From Candidozyma auris (Eukaryota; Ascomycota; Pichiomycetes; Serinales; Metschnikowiaceae): a DNA stretch of 64,000 bases. Of this stretch, positions 20,092 to 30,473 are shown one piece after another. The stretch lies in the NCBI RefSeq assembly GCF_003013715.1, contig NC_072818.1:558001-622000 (forward strand), given 5' to 3'. Every line of letters begins with the position of its first letter. The stretch's first letter is position 1. The translations under genes and the position numbers were made by a program. The notes beneath the pieces were generated by a model. The model made no database searches. It saw only the letters and a list, made by a program, of their open reading frames with translations, and was not told the DNA's origin.

Positions 20092-22482
20092 ATGAGCGAT
20101 CCGTTTGCCAAGCTCTCGTGGATGTTCGAGTCTGCTCGTGACCTAACCATGGAGGCGGCCATGCTGGCATCTTCCAGACTATCAGACACTCCCAAAGCTA
20201 AACGGCCATTCGAGATCCAGCGCCTATTGGGATCAAGATCAGATCGTGAGGTGCTCAAGGGGATGAAGTGCGTGATGGCACTTATAGCTACGGGCAATGA
20301 TGCACAGGAGTATTTTGCTCATGTGGTGAAAAACGTCACGCTGGAGCTGGGGAGAGTGAGAGCGTTAGTTCTTATTTACTTGCTGAAGTACGCAGAGACA
20401 GAGCCCGACACGGCGCTCTTGTCGATCAATTCGATCCAGAAGCTGCTAAGCGAGAAGCTGGCTCGGGCCAGGGCGTCTCTGATTCGAGCGTTGGCAGGGA
20501 TACGCATCCCAGAGATAGCCTCATTGATTCTTCTATGTATCAAGCGCACTGTTTCTGACCAGGTGCCTCAGGTACGTGCTGCATCAGCGTTGGCCATTGG
20601 GAGGGCATACACAATTGATGGAATCAATCAGAGCCAATTGGCGCTGTTTTTGGCTTCGTTGGTGTCGGATCCATCACCCTCGGTGGTAAGTGTGGCTATC
20701 AAAGTGCACGCTAAGCTCTTGCCAACGATTGAACGAAGGTCGCCCAAGAAGGCTTGGGCTCCAGTGCATGAGAACTTCAGAAGGCTCACCAGGATCCTAC
20801 CGGACTTGGACGAGTGGGCGCAGGTTTGTGTGATTGACATGCTCACTCAGTATAGTAGAAAATTTCTTCCACGTCCTTTGCTCACGTTTGAAGACGGCAC
20901 TTCCATGCCATTGCCTGAACTCTCTGCGTTTTCAGCCATAACAGCTCCTTATAAAGTGCAATTCGACCTGGACCTTCAGCTTTTCATCGATTCGCTCCGA
21001 CGCTTTGCCTGTTCCAATTCTGCAGCAGTGATTCTTTCGGTGACTCGTGCCATTGTGTCGGTTGCCACTCCAGAATACCTTACTGAATTTGGGCTTCATA
21101 AGGTGTTGACCAAGTTGGCTACTGCTCCCCGTTCGGGCTCTTGTACAAAAACATACGGCTTACACATTGTTTCATACATTGCTCAAGCGGCCCCTACTGT
21201 TTTCGAAAAATACTACAAAAAGTTTTACGTTCTCCCTACCGACGATAACGAAGTGGCCTCCTTAAAACTACACACCTTACCATTGCTTGCTACATCTACC
21301 ACTGCGAAGAACATTATCAGAGAGCTTCAGTATTGCGCTCTCAACTCAGCATTCCGCCCAATTGTGGCACACGAGGCTGTCAGAGCGTTGGGAAGATGCT
21401 CTCGTGCTCAGGCATGGACGGACCACATTTTGAGCTGGTGCTGCTTACAGATCAGAAACGCCAATGCCTCGCTCGTCAAAAGTGATCTTCTCACGGTCAT
21501 TCGTCACTTACTTCAGCTTAAGCAGAGTCAGGCAGGTTCTGATAAGGACAAGTTAGAGAGTGTTATTCGAACAATTTATCAGCTTGGAAGGCTCCTTAAT
21601 GACGACGCCTTCACTTTCGATCCCGAAGCCAAAGCTACAATTATTTGGCTCGTAGGCGAGTTCACCGAGGCAGCCGATAACTCGATTGGACCTGATTTGC
21701 TCCGGAGAGCGCTCAAAAATTTCAGCAATGAAGCCGAGACCGTTCGCTACCAACTTCTCACCTTGGCTGCGAAATCATATCTGTATGAGCTACAAAGAAA
21801 CGACCCAAGCGACTTGCTGGAAACTACATTGGGGAGGATCTATAGCCATGTTTCCCACTTGGCCCGCTATGACACTCTGTTTGAAACAAGAGATCATGTT
21901 AGAATGTTGGACCAGCTTCTATTGACTCCCAAGAATGCAAAGCTTGCTGTCCTTTTGCTCCAGGTACCCAAGCCAGCCCCTCTTGTCGCTGTCAATCTCG
22001 AGGAAAGCACACCAGACCTCCTCAAGGATTACTTGGCAGTTGAAGCCTGGGCAGATCCTAAGTCATTGCCTCCAAAATCCATTAGAAAAGAGAAGGCAGT
22101 CGAAACTGTGCCTACCAGCTTCGAGAATGGCGCCTTCCTAGAGAAGAAAGCTGACATCACTGTTTCCAAGACTCAGCTTTCATCTTCTCTGATTGCCACC
22201 TTCAAGCCAGCCCAAGCAAAACCATATAAGTTGCAAAGTCTCGACGAGTTTTTTGGCAGTGAGGAGGACTCTGAAGAGGAAGATGAAGAAGACGATTCAG
22301 ACAACACGTCCGAGCAAACTAGTGAAGGTGAACAGGATTCCGATGAAGAAGAGTCGGGCCTGGAGACAGAAACAGAGGCGGATGATGATGATGAAGATGA
22401 AGAGGAAGATGAAGAGGAGGAGGACGCCTCAAACCACCAACTGAGGAAGTCGAATAGTGATCAAGAAACCCCAGACAAGTAG
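20092..22482 (+). CDS. APL6: AP-3 adaptor complex beta subunit
   Basis: 796 codons (S. cerevisiae Apl6 is 809). AP-3 carries cargo from the Golgi directly to the vacuole. Seen: an adaptin N-terminal helical repeat trunk from about residue 40 (KRPFEIQRLLGSRSDREVLKG, VKNVTLELGRVRALVLIYLL, VRAASALAIGRAY) to about 620. A highly acidic hinge with long Asp/Glu runs follows at about 720-785 (GSEEDSEEEDEEDDSDN), as in beta-3 subunits. The absence of a full ear domain also matches the yeast form. AP-1 and AP-2 beta subunits lack this acidic tail. Confidence 0.93.
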   Translation: MSDPFAKLSWMFESARDLTMEAAMLASSRLSDTPKAKRPFEIQRLLGSRSDREVLKGMKCVMALIATGNDAQEYFAHVVKNVTLELGRVRALVLIYLLKYAETEPDTALLSINSIQKLLSEKLARARASLIRALAGIRIPEIASLILLCIKRTVSDQVPQVRAASALAIGRAYTIDGINQSQLALFLASLVSDPSPSVVSVAIKVHAKLLPTIERRSPKKAWAPVHENFRRLTRILPDLDEWAQVCVIDMLTQYSRKFLPRPLLTFEDGTSMPLPELSAFSAITAPYKVQFDLDLQLFIDSLRRFACSNSAAVILSVTRAIVSVATPEYLTEFGLHKVLTKLATAPRSGSCTKTYGLHIVSYIAQAAPTVFEKYYKKFYVLPTDDNEVASLKLHTLPLLATSTTAKNIIRELQYCALNSAFRPIVAHEAVRALGRCSRAQAWTDHILSWCCLQIRNANASLVKSDLLTVIRHLLQLKQSQAGSDKDKLESVIRTIYQLGRLLNDDAFTFDPEAKATIIWLVGEFTEAADNSIGPDLLRRALKNFSNEAETVRYQLLTLAAKSYLYELQRNDPSDLLETTLGRIYSHVSHLARYDTLFETRDHVRMLDQLLLTPKNAKLAVLLLQVPKPAPLVAVNLEESTPDLLKDYLAVEAWADPKSLPPKSIRKEKAVETVPTSFENGAFLEKKADITVSKTQLSSSLIATFKPAQAKPYKLQSLDEFFGSEEDSEEEDEEDDSDNTSEQTSEGEQDSDEEESGLETETEADDDDEDEEEDEEEEDASNHQLRKSNSDQETPDK

Positions 22483-22502
22483 GAGTCCTAGTGTTCGCAT
22501 TG

Positions 22503-22515
22503 TTGGTGTACGGAT
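22503..22515 (+). promoter_or_regulatory. Telomere-repeat-like 13-mer, possible Rap1-type site
   Basis: TTGGTGTACGGAT matches 13 consecutive bases of the joined C. albicans telomere repeat. It sits in the 95-bp gap between APL6 and the next gene, 63 bp before the ATG. A Rap1-like factor binding here is inference. Confidence 0.3.
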
Positions 22516-22577
22516 CCTCTTTACTGTACCTCAATTTACTTTCGCCTCAAGCAATCTATCACAATCCATCCTAGATT

Positions 22578-23081
22578 ATGTTTGCCCTACGAGCAGCCCG
22601 CTGTCGATATTTCATCAGAAATTATCACAGATATCCCAAGAACTCTCAAATTTATTTGCATGAGACGCCAGGCAGGATCATCGCAAACCTTTCACCCAAC
22701 CCTGCAGCAACTCCCATTGGATACTCTCCATCATTTGACATTGATCCAAAGACTTTTCTGGTAAATAAGAGATTCTTAGATCTTCTAAATGAAAAAATCA
22801 ATGAGGGCATTCAAGACGACTTCACATTCATCATAGAAGCTGGCGCCAATGCGCTGACTTTCATGCCTATCTACGATTTTAGAGAAGTACCGAGGTACGC
22901 AAGGACACCAGAGGTCGATAGTATATTTGGCTATGTTTTGGTCGATGATAAAGGAAAAATTGTACCACGGACGTTTGATCCAAATTCGATGTATCGAATC
23001 TGCAACGGTGCTGGCTTGATTAAGTTGAGTGACTACTTGCATGAGCAAATGAAGAACGTTACAGAGACAGAAACTCGATGA
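22578..23081 (+). CDS. Small protein, probably mitochondrial, family uncertain
   Basis: 167 codons from ATG at 22578, only 95 bp after APL6. The N-terminus (MFALRAARCRYFIRNYHRYP) is Arg-rich without acidic residues, so a mitochondrial presequence is likely. The body contains TPIGYSPSFDIDPKTFLVN, FMPIYDFREVPRYARTPEVD and SIFGYVLVDDKGKIVPRTF, which looks like a conserved compact domain. It may correspond to the Fmp23-type small mitochondrial proteins, but I cannot confirm this. No membrane segment or cofactor motif seen. Confidence 0.75.
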   Translation: MFALRAARCRYFIRNYHRYPKNSQIYLHETPGRIIANLSPNPAATPIGYSPSFDIDPKTFLVNKRFLDLLNEKINEGIQDDFTFIIEAGANALTFMPIYDFREVPRYARTPEVDSIFGYVLVDDKGKIVPRTFDPNSMYRICNGAGLIKLSDYLHEQMKNVTETETR

Positions 23082-23206
23082 TCAACAAACAAACTGTATG
23101 CTACGACTTCGTGGAGCCCTTGACTCACGAGAACTGTAAATAGACGGGCAAATTATATTTATACTTTTAATCCACACTTAAGATACATTTTTTTAAGTAA
23201 GTAATA

Positions 23207-24415
23207 CTACGCCAACTTCAAAGAGAAGGCGTCACACTTACCGTCAGCCAACCTAACAGGAGTCTGAATGTACTTCCCATGTCCATGCTTACCACTTTCA
23301 TCGAAACACCACTTGAAATTACCACCGAAGCCGATTTCCCTAGTCTCTTTGTCAAACTGGAACTGGAACTTTGAACCCGAATTGGATTTATTACATGTCA
23401 AGTCGCCCTTGCTATCGAATCCACAAACTCCCTTAGAGCTGATCAAGTTTTTGCCGCCAAATTGCGAGTCTACCACTCTGAAGGTAGCACAAGTGCCGTA
23501 CTCGTAGTGCTGTCCATTGCTGATAAGACATCCGGAATGATCACTTAAACGAATGTATCCACGTCTTCCGCTAGGGTCCTTGGGTGGTTGACCAGGGGGA
23601 GGGGAAAACTTGCCCTTTGGCAAAAATTTTATTCCTTCGTTGGGACAGCTAGGGCTGTTGAACGCAGAAATCTTCACAAAATCTTCCTTCAAAAGCGAGC
23701 CCCTTAAGTGATGGAAGTACCACACTTCCTGCAAGGCATTGTATTTGTTGCACTTGAAATAAACCACCTTATCGTCGAAGTTGGAGTTCAATGCCTGGGC
23801 AATCTGCTCTTTCGAGTAAGTTGCATCCAAGGAAGGATGGATTCCATTTTGCGCCAAAAAGTCAAACGTAGGGTACTTTTCGTAGAGAGAAACTGCAATC
23901 TTGAAAAAATCATACACGTTTTCGTCAGTAGCGTAACTGTTTCCGTAACACCGGGGTTTTATCGTTTTGATGCAGGTAGCGTGCTTGTTGAATTCGTGGA
24001 TCCATAAGGACTCGTCGTCGCCATTGAAGTTCTTCCAGATTCCCTCCATCTTCTCATATAATTTTTGATCATCGAACTTGTCTACTAAAATTTTCTTGAT
24101 GTCTCCTTTGGAGATCTCTAAGCTGTTATCGCAAAACTGCTCATACGTCCCGTCGCAATTATCGGGCCACAACCCGTGTAATGTGAACGTGTCGTTCGGT
24201 CCCACTGGAGGATAGTAGTCCCAAAACTGTGTTTGGAGCATCACTCCTCCAGGGCTTTCAAAACAGCATGTGTTATCTATGGGAGTTGAGTTTGAACAAG
24301 ATATGGGGAGATCGCTGGGACAAGACTCGAATGGGACTTCGAGAGGGGACTGCTTATCGGCGTATGCTGCAGGAAAAGCAGATGCAGCTCCTAAAAGAGT
24401 GAAAATATATTTCAT
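23207..24415 (-). CDS. RNY1: Secreted/vacuolar RNase T2
   Basis: 402 codons (S. cerevisiae Rny1 is 434). T2 RNases cleave RNA through a 2',3'-cyclic phosphate; Rny1 works in the vacuole and is released under stress. Seen: a signal peptide (MKYIFTLLGAASAFPAAYA); active-site block CAS I, FTLHGLWPDNCDG, with His80; CAS II, WIHEFNKHATC, with His140, Glu141, Lys144 and His145; and several Cys for disulphides. A C-terminal extension of about 130 residues after the catalytic domain (from about 275) is the known fungal feature. It is convergent with the preceding gene (125 bp gap). A CACGTGG lies 74 bp upstream. Confidence 0.95.
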   Translation of the reverse strand: MKYIFTLLGAASAFPAAYADKQSPLEVPFESCPSDLPISCSNSTPIDNTCCFESPGGVMLQTQFWDYYPPVGPNDTFTLHGLWPDNCDGTYEQFCDNSLEISKGDIKKILVDKFDDQKLYEKMEGIWKNFNGDDESLWIHEFNKHATCIKTIKPRCYGNSYATDENVYDFFKIAVSLYEKYPTFDFLAQNGIHPSLDATYSKEQIAQALNSNFDDKVVYFKCNKYNALQEVWYFHHLRGSLLKEDFVKISAFNSPSCPNEGIKFLPKGKFSPPPGQPPKDPSGRRGYIRLSDHSGCLISNGQHYEYGTCATFRVVDSQFGGKNLISSKGVCGFDSKGDLTCNKSNSGSKFQFQFDKETREIGFGGNFKWCFDESGKHGHGKYIQTPVRLADGKCDAFSLKLA

Positions 24416-24800
24416 CAGAGAATGAATGGGTGTTGGTGTAAGATGTGGAGGTGCCGGGGGTAAGGCGTGGGTAAAATACCGATAAGCGCACGTGGTGCAT
24501 GATCATGTGGTCCGAGGTCACATGTAGATAAACGGCTCCACCAACCGCCTGTGCCCTCACTCTCTCAGAACTCTACAGCCAGATTAGATATTATGTACAT
24601 TCCGTTGAGGATATAACTGTATAAGTGTAACCATAGTTTTAATCTCACCCACTTGAGAACCCGTCGTTAGCCGATAAAAGTATAAAAAAAGATTGTAAGT
24701 CATTAAATGCAGTTGATGCAGTAATACAAGAAAGAAAGTCAAGTAGAAAATCTTGGGTCGTCAAGTAGTGACACTTTAGCAACTAGTGAATCTGACTTGC
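24416..24800. other. RNY1 promoter / SAH1 3' region
   Basis: 385 bp between RNY1 and SAH1, both on the minus strand. Contains the CACGTGG at 24489. No recurrent motif seen. Confidence 0.5.
24489..24495 (+). promoter_or_regulatory. CACGTGG site upstream of RNY1
   Basis: E-box 74 bp before the RNY1 ATG. It fits Pho4 or Cbf1. It lacks the third G of the strongest Pho4 site. Confidence 0.4.
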
Positions 24801-26150
24801 TTAGTATCTGTAAATGTCAGCCTTGAATGGACCCCCCTTAGGAATACCCAAGTAGTCCGCCTGCTTGTCGCTCAAGACGGACAATTTAGCACCCAAGTGA
24901 GACAAGTGGCATCTGGCAACCTCCTCGTCCAAGATCTTTGGCAACAAGTGGACACCAATGTCGAAAGGACCAGACTTGGAGAACTCAGGGAACTTGGATC
25001 TGAACTCCTCGTTCTTGGCGTTGAAGAGGGCAATCTGAGCCAACACCTGGTTGGAGAAAGAACAGGACATCACGAAGGAAGAGTGACCGGTGGCACAGCC
25101 CAAGTTGACCAATCTACCCTCAGCCAAAAGGATGATGTGGCGGCCGTTCTTCATCAAGTATCTGTCGACCTGAGGCTTGATGTTGACAACAGACTCGGCG
25201 TTGGCCTTCAACCAGGCAACGTCGATCTCGATGTCAAAGTGACCAATGTTACAAATAATGGCGTCCTCTGGCATGACGGAGAAGTGCTCACCGGTGATGA
25301 TGTCACGGCAACCAGTGGTGGTGACGAAGATCTGACCAATGCTAGCGACCTCTTCCATTGGGGCAACCTGGTAACCAGAAACGGCAGCCTGCAAGGCGTT
25401 GATAGGGTCGATCTCAGTGACGATGACTCTGGCACCCATGCCTCTCAAGGCCATAGCGCAACCCTTACCGACATCACCGAAACCAGCAACAACGGCAACC
25501 TTACCAGCGATCATAACGTCGGTGGCTCTCTTGATACCGTCAATGATGGACTCTCTGCAGCCAAACAAGTTGTCGAACTTGGACTTGGTGACGGAGTCAT
25601 TGACGTTGATGGCAGGAACCTTCAACTTGCCGTCCTTCAAGGCCTTGTACAAGTGGTGGACACCGGTGGTGGTCTCCTCAGACAAACCGTAGCAGTCCTC
25701 CAACATCTCAGGGTACTTCTCGTGCACCAAAGTGGTCAAGTCACCACCGTCGTCCAAAATCAAGTTCAACTTCTTGCCGTCCTTGAAAGCGAACAACTGC
25801 TGCTCAATACACCACTGGTACTCCTCCTCGGTCTCACCCTTCCAGGCGAAAACTGGAACACCAGCAGCGGCAATGGCAGCCGCAGCGTGGTCTTGAGTGG
25901 AGAAAATGTTACACGAGGACCAGGTCACTTCAGCACCAAGAGCAACCAAGGTTTCAATCAAAACGGCTGTCTGGACAGTCATGTGCAAACAACCAGCGAT
26001 TCTGGCGCCCTTCAATGGCTGGGAAGGACCGTACTTTCTTCTGATGTCCATCAAACCAGGCATCTCATTCTCGGACAACTCAATGTCTTTTCTGCCGAAA
26101 GCAGCGAGAGAGATGTCGGCGACTTTGTAGTTTGTAGCTGGAGCAGACAT
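24801..26150 (-). CDS. SAH1: S-adenosyl-L-homocysteine hydrolase
   Basis: 449 codons, the same length as S. cerevisiae Sah1. It splits S-adenosylhomocysteine into adenosine and homocysteine with bound NAD, clearing the inhibitor left by methylations. Seen: [40 protein letters not shown], the NAD Rossmann segment [31 protein letters not shown], and the C-terminal KADIYRY that closes the NAD site. Codon use is strongly biased, which fits a highly expressed gene. It also leaves a long meaningless open frame on the opposite strand. Confidence 0.98.
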   Translation of the reverse strand: MSAPATNYKVADISLAAFGRKDIELSENEMPGLMDIRRKYGPSQPLKGARIAGCLHMTVQTAVLIETLVALGAEVTWSSCNIFSTQDHAAAAIAAAGVPVFAWKGETEEEYQWCIEQQLFAFKDGKKLNLILDDGGDLTTLVHEKYPEMLEDCYGLSEETTTGVHHLYKALKDGKLKVPAINVNDSVTKSKFDNLFGCRESIIDGIKRATDVMIAGKVAVVAGFGDVGKGCAMALRGMGARVIVTEIDPINALQAAVSGYQVAPMEEVASIGQIFVTTTGCRDIITGEHFSVMPEDAIICNIGHFDIEIDVAWLKANAESVVNIKPQVDRYLMKNGRHIILLAEGRLVNLGCATGHSSFVMSCSFSNQVLAQIALFNAKNEEFRSKFPEFSKSGPFDIGVHLLPKILDEEVARCHLSHLGAKLSVLSDKQADYLGIPKGGPFKADIYRY

Positions 26151-26927
26151 TGTTGGTGGTTTCTTTTGTTAAAAGGTGGGTAATCTTTTTTTTTCAAGGG
26201 GAATCGCGGCAGTTTATATACTTGTTCGTTGTCGATGGCGCGATTAAGGGGCCCCTAACTCGCCGCAGCCAATACGAAACGTTGGCCTGGAGGGATATGT
26301 CCATATTCATTCTTCTAAGGTCTCGTCCAGTCCGATTAATGCTCTCAAGAACAAGTATCGATTCTATTATTCATTACTGTGGATTTCAATGCCAGTCGAG
26401 ACCTTGAGATATGCGTGAATTGTACGACGCGGCAGGCACAATAAGAGCTAAATGCCCAATTTCGTTAAGTCTAAAAAATCGAGTTCTTCGCAACTTAGAT
26501 GCACCTTATGTGCTTCATCTTTGCCCTTAAACAATTTCCCTTGACTCTTACTTTGGCTCTTTTTTTCGTCTCCATCTCCATCAAGACCAACTCCAGCACC
26601 CGCATGGTCCAACGCATTTTCGCACCCTGGAGCTAAACGATGAACGTGGGCTAAACGATGGAGGGCTCCAAATCGAGAGCCAGGATTTCATAGTTTGTGA
26701 GTAAGAAGACTGAGCAAATAAAAAATGTCAGATGTCGATGGTAGAGTACGACGAGTAACCATCTTCACTTTGCTCTGCTTTTTCTCAGATAATTCTTGCC
26801 CAAATATCTGCCATAGACCTCTGTGAGGTACGTTGTTAGTGCTGCGTTTAAACCAGTACACCTTTTTCGCAGCCATTTTCACTCAGACCACTGCATCATA
26901 ACTTACAGAGTTCGAAGCATCCCTTAC
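26151..26927. other. SAH1 promoter region
   Basis: 777 bp. It has a TATATAAA-type element at about 26213-26220, a T-run at about 26187 and one recurrent motif (26865) at the distal end next to the Zn-cluster gene stop. Confidence 0.5.
26865..26875 (-). promoter_or_regulatory. Recurrent motif (TTTCGCAGCCA on +)
   Basis: Exact match, 715 bp upstream of SAH1 and 53 bp past the stop of the Zn-cluster gene. Confidence 0.55.
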
Positions 26928-29483
26928 TTAGGGGAGCCTTCCTCCTAGACCATAATCATCCACTACTTGGTTCCGAGGAATACTAATGAACGAATCGAAA
27001 TACGACTCGGGTCCTTCAAAGAAAGTGCCCATGACGTCAGTCAAGCTAGACTGGAAGTCAAAGTTAGGAAAGTAGTTCTCTGAGGAAAACTCATCTGTAG
27101 GAATTGGGAAATGGCTTTCTCCTGAGCCAACACCCAAGTCTGATATATTCTCGGGCTCACCGCCAAATACAATCTTACTGTTGAGGGGATTGAAAAGGGT
27201 CAGGTTAGGACCATCTTTACTGTCGTTTTGTCCCAACTTAATGAGGTCTGCGACCGTGCGCCAATACACCTCGAAGAGTGATAAATCGATGTTTTTGATC
27301 GGTACCTGAGCGATCTTGATTAGGTCCACAAATTGTTCTTCAGAAAACTGCAACTTAGGCACGACGAGCTCAGTATTCTTGTTGAAATGCCGCTTGTAGT
27401 ACCCTTCACTAGCCAAAACTCGGATGATGTATGTGAATGTTGTGCCTATACGCCAGGCATAACAGTACCTATGGTTGATTTTATGGATCCCCAAAAGGCA
27501 AACCTTGCAGCACCTTGATAGCGACCGCATAAGTACTTTGAGATGACGCAATTTGTAGTCGTTTTCCGGCATTTCCACAATCTGATATCCCAAGCGGGAT
27601 ATGATAGCGGCGTAGAAGCCCACGCATTTGTGCATAAAATACTCAAGGTGTGGATTCATGGCAAACTGGTAAGCATGACGGTAGTAAGGATGCGGCTTCT
27701 CCAACATGGTGGTGATGTAAGTGATATTCTCGGTACACATGATGACGAGCATCTTCTTAAGATAGAAAAATGCCAAGTGCGTGAGCTTCTGGCTCTCATA
27801 CAAAAGGAAGAGCCGGAAGTAGCACGACAAGATAAATATTTGAAGCGGAACATAGTACTGAAGTTTTAACAGTTGGACCAAAGATTTGGCATCTGTCTCA
27901 TGAAACGCCTCGTGAAACGTCCTCATAGTCCCGTAGTTCTCGAACAAGTAAACTTCGAGCTGATTTAAATTGTTGATGAATTCTGCAATCAGCGTGTCCT
28001 CATTCATAAACAATATACTCTTCAAGACATCCTTTATGAGCGGCATTAGTCTCTCCAATGGTTGGATGGACTGCTCCACAATTGGATCAGACACACTGTT
28101 TGAATTGGTCAAATCGAGAAAGGGAAATTTCGTGTCACTGAAATATGCCAGCGAAGTGAATGGTGTACCAAACTTTATCAGATTGGTGTAGTCCCTATGA
28201 GATACAAACATCCACAATTTCCGCCTCACATTATTGAGTTTGGGATTGTTCAACGTATCCATCATCTTATCAGGTTCTCTGTTGAGACCAATAGAATAAG
28301 CCAATTGTAGAAGAATACCGTTATTCACCTGGTGCAGGTCTCGTCCAGGTCCATCAGGATCTTCTGGAGCTGCTTCCATGTAGGTTCTCATGTAAACCAC
28401 TAGTTGTACGACTCCCAAAGAGGCTCTGTTTGAGACCTGATACTGGTTAAGACAAAATCGAGAGAAGTCCACAAACTTTATTCCAATAGGGGACTGGAGA
28501 AGCTGGCTGTCTTTGTTATCAATTCCCAGAATGCCCCGTTTGATCACGTCTGTATTCTCCAGTGGGTCATTTGAAATGAGGGAGAGGTAACTCATACGGA
28601 GCACGATACAGAGGATACCGATAATTGTCAAGTCAATACGACCGTCGATATTCAAGGACCTTATTGCTGTCAGCAGGTAATCTGGAGGGCCAAGGATTCT
28701 TTCCACGTTAAGCCTAAAGTGCTGCTCATCGAGAAAAGGGTAGAACGGATATATGTAATGGAAGAAGCGGTCGATATGAGACCACAAGATATTCTTTGGT
28801 GGTAGAATGGCAAGTAAACGCTCTTCGTAGGAAGCTTCTGTCTTGTTCCTGAATGGATCCTTAAACGTGAGACCCAAAGGGATATTTTGCAGCCGTAGCT
28901 TAGCGTTTGCAGGGTCAAAGCGCTGTTCTGAATGTTTCCTTATCTTGTCCAAAACTTGCAAGGGGGCGTCCTTGGGTATTCCCCTAGTGTACACGCTGGG
29001 CACCTTCACTTTCTTGGTGGGCTTGTTGTTTAGGATGAAGTTCCACACATCGGCCAATGCCGGGTCCACTCTCACGATGGAGTGCCACAGAAACGGTCCG
29101 TGGTTCATTTCCTCCTGAGTATCTGGATCATAGCTCATCGAAGAGTAATCGGAAAAAAAACTGATTTTCTCCAGGGGACTGTTCAAAGGATTCACTCCCA
29201 CCACTGACTCGAAGCCTTCAAACCCAGAGAGCACTTTTGCCGCTGTTATGGGGGCAAAATACACGGTAGGGGCATTGGAAAAGTTCTCGGGCGTTTTGGG
29301 CAGCTTCTCTTCCGACTCCTCCTTCGATGGGCTATTGTCAAGATCTGTGTAAGCACATAAATGGGCTGTCCGATGGCGGATACACAGATTGCACGGGGTG
29401 TTTCTGTCGCACCTAACCTTCCTGGCCTTGCATATGTTACACACTATGCTGATTCTCTTTCGTTTTCGGGGCACTGGGTTCAT
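26928..29483 (-). CDS. Zn2Cys6 fungal transcription factor
   Basis: 851 codons. The DNA-binding domain is at the extreme N-terminus: a basic leader (RKRKRISIV), then Cys15, 18, 25, 31, 34 and 43 in a C-X2-C-X6-C-X5-C-X2-C-X8-C binuclear cluster. The middle part (about 220-650) is helical and resembles the fungal-specific transcription factor domain, with blocks such as HIDRFFHYIYPFYPFLDE and LAYSIGLNREP. HLCAY after the cluster recalls Hap1- and Rsc3-type proteins, but no ortholog can be assigned. Target genes and ligand are unknown. A TCACGTG lies about 60 bp upstream. Confidence 0.9.
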   Translation of the reverse strand: MNPVPRKRKRISIVCNICKARKVRCDRNTPCNLCIRHRTAHLCAYTDLDNSPSKEESEEKLPKTPENFSNAPTVYFAPITAAKVLSGFEGFESVVGVNPLNSPLEKISFFSDYSSMSYDPDTQEEMNHGPFLWHSIVRVDPALADVWNFILNNKPTKKVKVPSVYTRGIPKDAPLQVLDKIRKHSEQRFDPANAKLRLQNIPLGLTFKDPFRNKTEASYEERLLAILPPKNILWSHIDRFFHYIYPFYPFLDEQHFRLNVERILGPPDYLLTAIRSLNIDGRIDLTIIGILCIVLRMSYLSLISNDPLENTDVIKRGILGIDNKDSQLLQSPIGIKFVDFSRFCLNQYQVSNRASLGVVQLVVYMRTYMEAAPEDPDGPGRDLHQVNNGILLQLAYSIGLNREPDKMMDTLNNPKLNNVRRKLWMFVSHRDYTNLIKFGTPFTSLAYFSDTKFPFLDLTNSNSVSDPIVEQSIQPLERLMPLIKDVLKSILFMNEDTLIAEFINNLNQLEVYLFENYGTMRTFHEAFHETDAKSLVQLLKLQYYVPLQIFILSCYFRLFLLYESQKLTHLAFFYLKKMLVIMCTENITYITTMLEKPHPYYRHAYQFAMNPHLEYFMHKCVGFYAAIISRLGYQIVEMPENDYKLRHLKVLMRSLSRCCKVCLLGIHKINHRYCYAWRIGTTFTYIIRVLASEGYYKRHFNKNTELVVPKLQFSEEQFVDLIKIAQVPIKNIDLSLFEVYWRTVADLIKLGQNDSKDGPNLTLFNPLNSKIVFGGEPENISDLGVGSGESHFPIPTDEFSSENYFPNFDFQSSLTDVMGTFFEGPESYFDSFISIPRNQVVDDYGLGGRLP

Positions 29484-29543
29484 TGGGGTGCTGTTTGTGG
29501 AAGTGAGTCAAAGGTATACCCCAGCTTTGCAATGGAGCCCTGG

Positions 29544-29550
29544 TCACGTG
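29544..29550 (+). promoter_or_regulatory. TCACGTG (Cbf1-type E-box)
   Basis: Preceded by G (GTCACGTG), the classical Cbf1 form, 61 bp before the Zn2Cys6 gene ATG. Confidence 0.4.
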
Positions 29551-29877
29551 GCTGATGGGGAAAGGTGACAATTCAAAATGATCAGGGCAGAGGTGGGCAA
29601 CCTGCAAGATACTCTTGTGATGAGAAGACGCTTCTGAATACGATTATGTATTTTGTATTGGTAGGATCTCGGTGGGAGAGGAAGTGGGGGAAGAGGATCT
29701 CTCGGTGAGCATGCAGAATGAATTCGGGGCATACGGAAGGTTCTTCGGACTGAGAACCGAAAACTTTTGTGCACATGAAGTTTAGATACTTGAACTTTGA
29801 ATTCCAAAGGTTCGAGGTGGATTCGGCCGCTTAGTGCTGGTGATGTGGTTGCACGGTTGAATGATGGTACTACTCAT

Positions 29878-29888
29878 TGGCTGCGAAA
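29878..29888 (+). promoter_or_regulatory. Recurrent motif TGGCTGCGAAA
   Basis: Exact match, 395 bp upstream of the Zn2Cys6 gene and antisense to it. Confidence 0.6.
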
Positions 29889-30473
29889 ATGTAACGCAAC
29901 GAGAGTGTCTGGAGTAGGTGTTGGAGACAGCTTTGCACGAAGGTTGAAGATTAGCCAATAGAAGCTGGAGAGGTTACAAGAGGAAAGAAGTGGGAAAGAA
30001 GTGGGAAAGAATAAGTTCAAAAGTGAGTGAAGAGATGTATTAGCGTGAACTAGATGTGAGGGGGTCTGCGTGTGGGTGAAGAGTAATAGAAAGCGAAAGC
30101 ATTGTTGTAAAATACTTCCAATGGTTCTCCATGACGACAAAAATGCCTCTGGGTGGCTTTGGTCACAGTGGATCCTTATTAGTTCGATTACGGTCGTCAG
30201 CATTTTGTTAGGGTGTCGACTCGATGGCGAGAATAACATAATGAAGGAATACAAAAGAATTCGCTTAAATGGCAATTTAGCTTGTACTCTTTACTTTCGT
30301 CGATATCTTGAAGTTTCCACAGTAGGTATCCATATTACATTAGCTTATGGGTGGAAGAATTGAAAAGCACGCAGTGCTCAGCTCTTCAGCCAGGAGCATT
30401 GCCTAGTCATCAAGATTCAACTACCGAGCTGGAAATAGTACGAAAGTTGACGCCACGGACTCAGACATTCATT

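Larger units (their letters stand above)
29484..30473. other. Promoter of the Zn2Cys6 gene
   Basis: 990 bp. It contains TCACGTG (29544), one recurrent motif (29878) and a short purine repeat, GAAAGAAGTGG twice, at about 29984-30010. The open frames here are unconvincing. Confidence 0.5.

Noticed and set aside
24786..26183. Long open frame of over 460 codons antisense to SAH1 (and similar ones opposite SFC1 and HOG1)
   Set aside because: These arise from strong codon bias in the real genes; their translations are repetitive Val/Leu/Gln-rich and match no family.
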